Of a DNA stretch of 64,000 nt, positions 52,019 through 59,430 are shown one piece after another (within the stretch, counting starts at the first letter, position 1; each line of letters starts with the position of its first letter). This DNA comes from Stutzerimonas stutzeri (GTDB taxonomy: Bacteria > Pseudomonadota > Gammaproteobacteria > Pseudomonadales > Pseudomonadaceae). The position numbers and the translations under genes were made by a program. The notes under the pieces are model-generated. The model saw nothing but the letters and a program-made list of their open reading frames with translations. It had not been told where the DNA came from and did not search any database. The DNA lies in assembly GCA_002339675.1 (NCBI GenBank), contig DDKB01000009.1, positions 4,219-68,218 of the forward strand, read 5' to 3'.

Positions 52019-52405
52019 GTGGACAGAATTATAAAAGAACTTCTGGAGTCGCTGCTTCAGGAGTCCAGCGGTACTAAGCGCACCGGCAAGCGCATCCTCA
52101 ACTTGGCCGGCTTTCTGAGTTCAGGCGAGACACCCGAACACATTCGACAGCAGCTTAATAGTTTGTCACGGCTACTTGTGCAGCAAGACGCGTTCGACGC
52201 CGTTCTAGAGCCAATTTCCCTGCTCGCACGAACCGGGCTTAGCCGTCCTTTGGACGCAGAAACTATCACGCCCCTGAGCGGCAGTCTGGAGGCCATCCGC
52301 AAGGAAATCACTTCCATTGATGACGTTAACTACGCCGAACTAACGGCGTGGCTAGTCAGCCTGGCTCAAGCAAGAAAGATAATTCGGGCGAAGCAATTAG
52401 GCTAA
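52019..52405 (+). CDS. Small helical protein, hypothetical
   Basis: 128 residues from a GTG at 52019 with a perfect AGGAGG six bases upstream. It appears all-helical, has no TM or signal, and shows no motif I know (SGTKRTGKRILNLAGFL near the N-terminus). It is followed after 108 bp by a larger unknown gene on the same strand. Confidence 0.65.
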   Translation: MDRIIKELLESLLQESSGTKRTGKRILNLAGFLSSGETPEHIRQQLNSLSRLLVQQDAFDAVLEPISLLARTGLSRPLDAETITPLSGSLEAIRKEITSIDDVNYAELTAWLVSLAQARKIIRAKQLG

Positions 52406-52513
52406 GGCGGTTAAGTGGATCATCACGTACATACCTTTCATAGAAAACCCACAGTGCAGCTGATCGATACGATTCGGAAGCTTATGCCCCTCATTTAATA
52501 GCAGAACTCCTTC

Positions 52514-53899
52514 GTGACTAAGTTGACCGCCCAACTGTTTTCCCATCCTGTCACGCTTTCATCCGCGCTTCTCGCCCGAGGCTTTCTAGTTGATTTGATC
52601 GGCAAAGATATTTTCCTGACTGACAATGCGTGCCTTCACGGCAGCGAGCCCGGGTTTAGGCGGACCTACCCCTCCGATGCCTTATTTCTTGCGATCACGT
52701 TAAGCCGGATTGGTCTGGATGGATTGAGCAGGACCGACGATCCATTACGCCCTTTCAAACTCATCCACGGAGACCAGATCCTTACGGACAGCCAGGCATC
52801 GACGCTATTCGACCATGAACATGTTCAGCGGCAGACATCGTATCTCTCCGACATGGAGGCTCCCTACTATTTCAGGCGCAGACTGCATGGAATAAAGGTA
52901 CCGACATCCGTACTCGACCCGCACGTAGCGCTTCTGGTCAAGGCGCTGTCGGCCACGGGCTGTTTTAGCTTTTCATCTTGTGACGGGCATGAATCTGACG
53001 CTCCATGCGGCGCCATGCCGTTAGAGGTCTCGCTTGTGGGTGAGATGAGTACCGCATGGGCAAAACACATGCTGGCCCAGGCGGCGGGCGCAGGCATTCA
53101 GTTTTCAGAGCTTCGTCTGAACTACGGCAGTTGGTGCCTGGAAGAGCACCTTACAGCGGCAGGCCTTGAAACGCGCGAGCTTGTTCTGGTTCGTAGGCAA
53201 GCGATTGAGCTGGGACAGTTTCTCTACAGCAACCGGCTACGACTGCGCCAGGAGAGGATCCGTTGGATGGAAACTTTTCGGCCACGCGGCAATGAAAACA
53301 GCGCGCCGATGAACACGGGGCGGGAAGCCATCCAATTCCGGGTGCGGTTATCCGATGCGTCTGGCTTTGCGGTGGAGTTCACGGTCAGAGGTTACCGCGA
53401 GCTAGACGAGCGCTGCAGATCAGCCTTTTCGTGCTGGCAGACGCTAAATCCATACGAGAAGCGAAAGCCGTGGTGGTTCGCACAAAAGGAACTGGATGAA
53501 CTGGATGCGAAAAGCATGCTGGCACATGAGGAATTGAGAGTCCGCGAGCTCGGCCTACGCGAGGCCGTAAGGCCTATTGAACCATGCGAAATTTCAGATT
53601 TTCTACAGAAGACCCAAGCAGCTCGCCAACAGGACAACCGTCTCGGCCACCTGCGTCAACTGCGCTCGGCGCCGGTGCTGCAGATAGAAATCGCCGCTCC
53701 AGGACAAGAAGGATGGCGAACCCCCTGGGGAGATTCGAAGCCGGTACGTATTAGGATCATCAGAACTGACAGCAGTGACCATCCTGAGCAATGGCGCTTC
53801 GTTTTCCGTCGCACCGCCCTGAAAGGCCGCACTTCTTCTACCGATAGCTGGTTATTACTTTGGATGGGCTTTCGCGAGGCGTTCAGGGACGTGATCTAA
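52514..53899 (+). CDS. Unknown island protein, 461 residues
   Basis: Starts at GTG 52514. No TM or signal. It contains LVKALSATGCFSFSSCDGHE, where Cys/His/Asp cluster, and a central charged region (QELDELDAKSMLAHEELRVREL...) that may be coiled coil. The C-terminus is beta-rich with Trp residues. I do not recognise a family. AT-richer than the core. Together with the 128-residue gene it could be a two-gene cargo unit, possibly defence related given the island. Confidence 0.7.
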   Translation: MTKLTAQLFSHPVTLSSALLARGFLVDLIGKDIFLTDNACLHGSEPGFRRTYPSDALFLAITLSRIGLDGLSRTDDPLRPFKLIHGDQILTDSQASTLFDHEHVQRQTSYLSDMEAPYYFRRRLHGIKVPTSVLDPHVALLVKALSATGCFSFSSCDGHESDAPCGAMPLEVSLVGEMSTAWAKHMLAQAAGAGIQFSELRLNYGSWCLEEHLTAAGLETRELVLVRRQAIELGQFLYSNRLRLRQERIRWMETFRPRGNENSAPMNTGREAIQFRVRLSDASGFAVEFTVRGYRELDERCRSAFSCWQTLNPYEKRKPWWFAQKELDELDAKSMLAHEELRVRELGLREAVRPIEPCEISDFLQKTQAARQQDNRLGHLRQLRSAPVLQIEIAAPGQEGWRTPWGDSKPVRIRIIRTDSSDHPEQWRFVFRRTALKGRTSSTDSWLLLWMGFREAFRDVI

Positions 53900-53983
53900 T
53901 CGTATCGAGGCGGAGGTGCCCTCCAGCATCCAATTTCTTTCAGGGAAACTCCAGCGTGCGTGAAATCGCCATGTAACAGGAAG

Positions 53984-54635
53984 TGAATCGCCCCGGCTAT
54001 CGTAGAGCCTCAACTCTTGGAGAAGATGAGGCTATGAAAAGACGACGACCTACTCCCGGAAGTCCGCGAACGTTCCGTGCGCATGGGTCTGGCGCACCTG
54101 AATGACTATCCGTCCGAGTGGGCGGCCATAGGTATTGCTAGAAAGATCGGCAGTTCCGTGCCGAGCGCCCCAATCAGCAGTGGGAATTGGACTTCACCTA
54201 CGTTTCGACCTGGCGGGGATGGTTGTGTGGCGTTCGTGATTGAGGTCTTTGCGCGCCGTATCGTCGGCTGGCGAGTTTGTACCAGCATGAAGCTGACTTG
54301 GTACTGGATGCCCAGGAGCAAACCCTGTATGCACGTCAGCCACGGCCTAATCCATCACTGCGACCGTGGCAGCCAGTATGTATCGATCCGCTATAGCAAG
54401 CGACTGGCCGAAGCTGGAGTTGAGCCTTCGGTCGGCAGCAAGGTCGAGCTGCCGCGAGGCCGTGGAACTGGCCACCTACCTGGCCGCACCGGTACAAAAA
54501 TGAGCTCCAGCTGAGGTCACTCGGGTATACCCCGCCTACGGAGGCTGAGGCAAACTCCTATTAGCAACAGACAGATCAGGCCATAGCGGCCTGACTTAAA
54601 CGAAACGGCCTCAGCAAAAAACCCAAGGCGATTCA
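53984..54635 (+). mobile_element. IS3-family insertion sequence remnant
   Basis: Left end TGAATCGCCCCGGC (53984) and right end GGCGATTCA (to 54635) are inverted. Between them lie broken pieces of OrfA (ERSVRMGLAHLNDYPSEWAAIG) and of the OrfB DDE transposase (PNQQWELDFTYVSTWRG; IHHCDRGSQYVSIRYS) in different frames with stops. The remnant is about 650 bp, roughly half of an intact element; the catalytic Glu region is missing. Inactive. Confidence 0.8.
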
Positions 54636-54651
54636 GGAGCGTGAATAAAAA

Positions 54652-55146
54652 ATGCAATATACGCTTGGTGACCGATTATCCCTTAATTCGGCTGCCACCT
54701 TGTTCGCTCAACGAGATATGCGTCCCGGTGACACTTCGCGCTCAGCAATAGACCGCTGGAGAAATCGTATTTCCAACGCAGCCAAAACAGGCACTCTGCC
54801 TGTAGAGGACGGTCTTTATCGAATTGAAGTCTTGGCTGGATGGGCAAGAGGCCTATCGGTCAAAGAAAGGTCGGGATGGGCGCAGTCGCTTGCCGACCTG
54901 CCTGCCGCACCCTCTGTCGGCTATATGAACGCTGTGCTACCTGCGCTCAAATTAGAGGCATTTTGTCATGCCGTGCCCCTAACTCTGAGTGATGCGCACC
55001 AAGAAGTTTCTCGACTTTGGTTGAAGATTTATGAGCTGCAAAAAGAAAACAGACTTCTTCAAGAACAGCTGTCTTTCTACCAGCCCATAGCGGAGCGCCA
55101 TCTAGCGAACAACCTGAAAAAGGGACGGAGATCACCGAAAGAATAG
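54652..55146 (+). CDS. Hypothetical protein upstream of alpA
   Basis: 164 residues from ATG 54652; CAGGAG lies 12 nt upstream, somewhat far and partly derived from the IS remnant edge. A possible N-terminal DNA-binding helical part (SRSAIDRWRNRISNAAKTG) and a C-terminal coiled coil (LWLKIYELQKENRLLQEQLSFY) are seen. Not recognised; a role in island control is possible from position only. Confidence 0.62.
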   Translation: MQYTLGDRLSLNSAATLFAQRDMRPGDTSRSAIDRWRNRISNAAKTGTLPVEDGLYRIEVLAGWARGLSVKERSGWAQSLADLPAAPSVGYMNAVLPALKLEAFCHAVPLTLSDAHQEVSRLWLKIYELQKENRLLQEQLSFYQPIAERHLANNLKKGRRSPKE

Positions 55147-55167
55147 CCGTGATCTGGCTGGCTGGAC

Positions 55168-55210
55168 TGTAGAGAAATTGGATAAAGATTCTCTCTTCAA
55201 TTTCTCTACA
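55168..55210. promoter_or_regulatory. 13-bp inverted repeat upstream of alpA
   Basis: TGTAGAGAAATTG (55168-55180) and CAATTTCTCTACA (55198-55210) are perfect reverse complements with a 17-nt spacer, 54 bp before alpA. No T-run follows. It may be an operator for AlpA or the upstream protein. Confidence 0.5.
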
Positions 55211-55263
55211 CATAATGACGTAGCCAAACCCACAGCGCCAGCGAGCGCAAAGGAGGTCTGGCT

Positions 55264-55491
55264 ATGTCTGCCACCACCGCTACCCCGCCCCACCGCTTCT
55301 CCCGCCCCGAACGCCGTATCTACCGCTTACAGCAGGTAATGGACGCCACCGGCTTTGGCCGCGCCTGGATCTACGAATTGATGAAGCGCGGGGAGTTTCC
55401 CCAGGCTCGTAAGATTGGTACCCGCGCCGTTGGCTGGCCCAGCGATCAGATCGACCAGTGGGTCGCCGACCGCATGGAGGGCCGCGCGTGA
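55264..55491 (+). CDS. alpA: AlpA-family excisionase/regulator
   Basis: 75 residues with AAGGAGG upstream. The MerR-like winged helix of AlpA/excisionase proteins is clear (IYRLQQVMDATGFGRAWIYE, then MKRGEFPQARKIGTRAVGW, IDQWVADR). AlpA-type proteins activate integrase or act as excisionase in P4-like elements. First gene of a chain of overlapping genes running to 58308. Confidence 0.9.
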   Translation: MSATTATPPHRFSRPERRIYRLQQVMDATGFGRAWIYELMKRGEFPQARKIGTRAVGWPSDQIDQWVADRMEGRA

Positions 55492-55643
55492 AAAAGTCGA
55501 CCCGCCCCGACGCAATAGGTCCTCTGTCGAAAGTTAGCTCTCATAGCTTCATCACGTTGCTGGACATGTACGGATACATCCTGAGCCTGATCCCCCCGCT
55601 GATATTGATCGCTCTGTGTTGGCTAGTGGAGGTTCGCGCTTGA
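55488..55643 (+). CDS. Small single-TM protein
   Basis: 51 residues from a GTG that overlaps the alpA stop (GTGA). One C-terminal TM (MYGYILSLIPPLILIALCWLVEV). Its TGA overlaps the next start (TTGA). The coupling on both sides supports a real gene; function unknown. Confidence 0.55.
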   Translation: MKKSTRPDAIGPLSKVSSHSFITLLDMYGYILSLIPPLILIALCWLVEVRA

Positions 55644-55879
55644 ACGTCTCTACCGAACACCACGTCGCGGATCATGAGGCGTTCATTCTTGACCGGATCT
55701 TCCCTTTGATTGTTGCTCATGCACGTGCGAGCAGCGCTCCGATCGAGGTCGTTGTAATGGCTACCCTTCTGAGCCTGGCGACAGTAATGCATATCAAAGG
55801 GTTGAGCCGCCGCACCCTGATTCAGTTAATCGACGCAACTTTCCTAACGATTCACGAAGCTCCGGAGGGCTTGCATTAA
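55640..55879 (+). CDS. Small hypothetical protein in alpA module
   Basis: 79 residues from TTG 55640, which has TGGAGG seven bases upstream and overlaps the previous stop; an in-frame GTG at 55616 is an alternative. Helical (HHVADHEAFILDRIFPLIVAHARA). Its TAA shares a base with the next ATG (TAATG). Function unknown. Confidence 0.58.
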   Translation: MNVSTEHHVADHEAFILDRIFPLIVAHARASSAPIEVVVMATLLSLATVMHIKGLSRRTLIQLIDATFLTIHEAPEGLH

Positions 55880-56274
55880 TGCCCTCTCCGATCGATGTGG
55901 TACTCCCTCGCCTAGCCGGCGTTAAGGCCACTGGAAAGCGCAAATGGATGGCCCGCTGCCCTACCCGTGCGGACAAGACGCCGAGCCTGTCCATTCGTGA
56001 ACTCGATAATGGACGCGTCCTGCTGCATGACTTCGGTGGCGAGAGAACCACTAACGTATTGGCCGCCATCGGCTTGAACGTCGCCGACCTGTACCCGGGC
56101 AGCAAGCAGCATTCAACCCGTCGGAGCCCGAGCCGTGCCGCCATTGAGCATGAGCAGCACATCGTCGCTCTCGGTCTGTCGCTGCTCGCCCAAGGTGTGA
56201 ACCTGTCGCCTTCCGATCTAAGTCGTTTAGAAACTGCACGCCGCCGCCTGGAAATGTTGGGGGTGCGCGGATGA
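55879..56274 (+). CDS. Primase CHC2-like N-terminal domain protein with degraded zinc site
   Basis: 131 residues. KATGKRKWMARCPTRADKTPSLSI and LLHDFGGE...NVLAAIGL match the DNA primase zinc-finger region found in phage and island primases (usual form CPxHxD...LLHCxAGC). Here only the first Cys is kept; the His is Arg and the last two Cys are Asp and Glu, so zinc binding is unlikely. Its stop overlaps the DUF3987 start (ATGA). Confidence 0.7.
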   Translation: MPSPIDVVLPRLAGVKATGKRKWMARCPTRADKTPSLSIRELDNGRVLLHDFGGERTTNVLAAIGLNVADLYPGSKQHSTRRSPSRAAIEHEQHIVALGLSLLAQGVNLSPSDLSRLETARRRLEMLGVRG

Positions 56275-57785
56275 ACAAGGATCTCTACGCCTCTCATTGG
56301 CCCGAGCTCGAACAGCACGTGACTCCCCGGCCTTTGCCCGATGCGCTCCCCCCCGTACCGTCGATTGAGCCGGAGATGCTGCCGGAATCGATTCGCTCTT
56401 ATGTGCTGGACGTATCGCAACGAATGCAGTCGGCACCCGATTACGCTGCCGTAGTAGCCATTTGTGCCCTTTCTGCAGTGCTGGGCCGCAAGGCCCTGAT
56501 ACGCCCAAAGCAGCACGATGACTGGACCGTGACCCCGACCGCATGGGGAGCTCTCATCGGTGGGCCGAGCACAATGAAATCGCCATCGATGGCTGAAATG
56601 CTGCGTCCCCTCAATAGCATCGAGGCTCGCGCGGCGGTCGAATGGAAGGAACGCGCGAAGCAGTACAAGGCTGAAGTCGAAGTAAACGAAATTGAGATCA
56701 GTCTCGCCAAAACAACTGCTAGAAAGCTGATGCAGAAAGGCCAAAGAGAGGAAGCCATCATGTCGTTGGCATCCACGGAAGGCAGCGACGAGGAGCCGTC
56801 GTTAGAGCGGATTATTGTGAATGATGCTTCGGTCGAGGCGCTGGGCGAGCGGATGCGCGAGAACCCGAATGGGCTTTTGATGGTGCGTGACGAGCTGTCG
56901 GGTTGGATAAGTCTGTTGATGCAAGAGGACCGCCAATCGGATCGCGCATTCTTCCTGGAGGCATTTAACGGCAACAGTAGTTTCACTTATGACCGCATCG
57001 GACGTGGGACTGTCCGTATCGAGAATTGCACACTGTCGGTTATCGGCGGTATTCAACCCAGCCGTATCGCGCCCCTCGTGCGGGGTGCCCTGCGAGGAAT
57101 CGCTGATGATGGTCTGATCCAGCGACTGCAGCTCGCCATCTGGCCTGACCCGGTCAAGTCGTGGCGATGGATCGACCGAGCGCCCGACACGTGCGCTCGT
57201 ACCCGCTACTTCAACACCTTTGATCGCTTGCACGCCCTGGAGCTGCCAGGCAACGGGGATGAGCCGGCCTGCCTGCGATTCACACCCGAAGCGCAGGCCA
57301 TGTACATCGAATGGATGGAGGAGATCCAAATCGACGCTCGGGGCGATGAAATGCCTGCGGCGATGCAGAGTCACTTGCTCAAGATGCCCAAGACTGTTGC
57401 TGGTCTTGCTCTGCTGTTCGAGCTTCTGGACGGCGGCACCGAAGCGGTCGGAGTTGTCGCAACAGGTCGCGCCCTTGACTGGGGCGATTACTTACGCGGT
57501 CACGCAAACCGTCTGTACAGCGCCGCGACGCATGGAGGCATCGAAGGCGCCCGGCTGATTTTGAAACGCAAAGCAAAGTTGCCCAATCCTGTGAAGGCTC
57601 GAGAGATTCAGCGCCGGAGCTGGAGCGGGCTCTCTACTCCTGAGGAGGTCGCGAGTGCGCTTGAGGTGCTGGTCGATTATGGACATCTGACGGAGCAGGT
57701 GATGGACCCCTCACCAATGGGTGGCCGACCAACCAAAACGTACCGTTGGGTAGAGGAGGTCTCCAACGATGGGCAGGTGGCTTAA
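56271..57785 (+). CDS. DUF3987 protein (island replication/helicase-like)
   Basis: 504 residues. IGGPSTMKSPSMAEML near residue 98 is a P-loop-like motif of DUF3987 proteins, with MVRDELSGWISLL as the Walker B-like partner (about 205). A central coiled coil (about 125-165) and a C-terminal winged-helix-like region (TPEEVASALEVLVDYGHLTE) follow. Such proteins sit with CHC2-like proteins in phage satellites and islands and are presumed replication factors. Overlaps both neighbours. Confidence 0.85.
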   Translation: MNKDLYASHWPELEQHVTPRPLPDALPPVPSIEPEMLPESIRSYVLDVSQRMQSAPDYAAVVAICALSAVLGRKALIRPKQHDDWTVTPTAWGALIGGPSTMKSPSMAEMLRPLNSIEARAAVEWKERAKQYKAEVEVNEIEISLAKTTARKLMQKGQREEAIMSLASTEGSDEEPSLERIIVNDASVEALGERMRENPNGLLMVRDELSGWISLLMQEDRQSDRAFFLEAFNGNSSFTYDRIGRGTVRIENCTLSVIGGIQPSRIAPLVRGALRGIADDGLIQRLQLAIWPDPVKSWRWIDRAPDTCARTRYFNTFDRLHALELPGNGDEPACLRFTPEAQAMYIEWMEEIQIDARGDEMPAAMQSHLLKMPKTVAGLALLFELLDGGTEAVGVVATGRALDWGDYLRGHANRLYSAATHGGIEGARLILKRKAKLPNPVKAREIQRRSWSGLSTPEEVASALEVLVDYGHLTEQVMDPSPMGGRPTKTYRWVEEVSNDGQVA

Positions 57786-58308
57786 CAAGGTCCAGAAATA
57801 CACTGAGGGCACACCGACAAAACCGACAGAACCAGCTTTTGTCAGTTTCGTCAGTACAGCATCAAGCAGTTTTCAGGAAAACGAATCGATCGGACTGACG
57901 ACTACCAATGGTCCGCGCGCGGACCGCGTCTGGCTGCACTTGATGGTGGTCGATGGCTGTGTAACCCAGCGAACCGGCGACCAGAAAACTGCGATCATCA
58001 AAGGCGAAGCGCACATGCGCTACGGTGACAAGCTGATGGCGGTAGTGCCCGTACCCGGCTTCGAACGCCCCCTTACCGAGGAGGAGGTCATCAAGGCTCT
58101 GGCCGGAACTCTTGCGGCGCCAGCAGCGCTTCCCTTGCCGTCAGATGCATGGCTGTTCCGTGTTGCACGGCTGCTGGGCGTTCAGCCTGCCGAGCTACTA
58201 GACAGCGGATATCTGGAACCACACGACCTAATCGAGCAGGCCGGCACTGCTCCTGAGCTAGTGGCTGAAACGATCCGGCGAAGTCCGGCTTGGATCAGCC
58301 GGTCATAG
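57769..58308 (+). CDS. Hypothetical protein, end of the DUF3987 module
   Basis: 179 residues. GGAGG lies before the ATG inside the end of the DUF3987 gene (17-bp overlap). A Thr/Ser-rich N-terminus leads to a beta-rich middle (RVWLHLMVVDGCVTQRTGDQ) and a helical C-terminus. Not recognised. Last gene of the coupled chain. Confidence 0.68.
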   Translation: MGRWLNKVQKYTEGTPTKPTEPAFVSFVSTASSSFQENESIGLTTTNGPRADRVWLHLMVVDGCVTQRTGDQKTAIIKGEAHMRYGDKLMAVVPVPGFERPLTEEEVIKALAGTLAAPAALPLPSDAWLFRVARLLGVQPAELLDSGYLEPHDLIEQAGTAPELVAETIRRSPAWISRS

Positions 58309-58452
58309 GGACGACGGAAAGCCCAGCAAAGATGTCTCGTTACTACCATCGCGGTGCCCATGCCGGCCCGCGCCATGGTAGGACAACCGAACTACGCGAC
58401 CCGGCTGATACTCCTCCCTATGGAACCAGCTGGCCGATGGATTCAAAAATTT

Positions 58453-59406
58453 TCAAACAATGAAAACCTGCGATACGGCTTCCGTTATCGCTTCGTTTTC
58501 CGATTCGGGAAACGAGTAATGGTCAAAGATGCGATTGACCGCACCAAAGCCGCGCTCCATGAACCTCTGCAGCTTCTCCGGCGGGATGTAAGCCTTACCG
58601 GGAGTAACCGTGATAGCAGATGCCAGACACATTCCCACTAACTTTACAGACCCATCTCCTGGGGTGAGAAAGAAGAACCAGAACGGCCACTCCTGGTCGA
58701 TGCCGTGCAGGTAGCGGCAAACTTCGGGGATCGCATAAAGCTCGCGTGAATCATCGTCATATCCCGCGATCACCAAGGACAAAAAGCCCTTGAAGCTCCA
58801 TACAAGCTGGGGATCGTTAACAGGCACCAGCGTTCGGAGAAAGCTAAGGGAGCTCTCCAAATCGAAGGCCTCGATTTGCTGGCGATGTATAGAGAAGACT
58901 ACAGGCCCATCTAAATCATTCTTGTCGCTCTCGTCGCCATATTCGTCGTCGTCCTCGTCACACTGAGGATCATCCTCCCCCCATTTAAAGCGGTAGAGGC
59001 TCGGGCTCTCATAATCCGCAGCGGCCGACAACACATCACTTGCTAGCTTGCACACGATGTCATCCGTACTGAGCGGCACGCTTGCGCTACCGTCCGAATC
59101 CGCATGGTGGTCATAGATATAGTCCCAGCCTGCGTCAGTAGCCGTCCACAGCGCCAGTTGAGCATCTCTATCCAGTTCTTCTAAGCAGGCATACAACAAG
59201 CTTTCGATAACGTCTTCGTACACCGCCCACTGATAAGATTCTTCTTTCTGGACTTGCGCACAAATCTCCTCCCAGACATTGGCGAGCCCAGAATCCCCGG
59301 AAAGCATCGCGTCCATGCTCTCCAGGTCACTTATTACCTCGTTGACTATCGTTGCAGCTAACCTGCTGGCCCACGCCCTTACGATATGCTGCTCTATACG
59401 GCTCAT
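58453..59406 (-). CDS. Unknown acidic protein immediately downstream of hsdR
   Basis: 317 residues; AAGGAG lies five bases before ATG. The start is 24 bp behind the hsdR stop on the same strand, so it is probably the last gene of the hsd operon. It is strongly acidic (DDPQCDEDDDEYGDESDKNDLDG, about 145-165), otherwise mixed alpha/beta, with no TM, signal or known motif. An accessory or regulatory role for the restriction system is possible from position only. Confidence 0.72.
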   Translation of the reverse strand: MSRIEQHIVRAWASRLAATIVNEVISDLESMDAMLSGDSGLANVWEEICAQVQKEESYQWAVYEDVIESLLYACLEELDRDAQLALWTATDAGWDYIYDHHADSDGSASVPLSTDDIVCKLASDVLSAAADYESPSLYRFKWGEDDPQCDEDDDEYGDESDKNDLDGPVVFSIHRQQIEAFDLESSLSFLRTLVPVNDPQLVWSFKGFLSLVIAGYDDDSRELYAIPEVCRYLHGIDQEWPFWFFFLTPGDGSVKLVGMCLASAITVTPGKAYIPPEKLQRFMERGFGAVNRIFDHYSFPESENEAITEAVSQVFIV

Positions 59407-59430
59407 GCGCTCTCCTTGCTCATACCTGCG

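Noticed and set aside
54077..54514. 145-codon plus-strand open frame
   Set aside because: It joins pieces of IS3 OrfA and OrfB across a deletion; counted as part of the IS remnant.
55794..56744. 316-codon minus-strand open frame
   Set aside because: Antisense to the primase-like and DUF3987 genes, which have coupled starts and family motifs.
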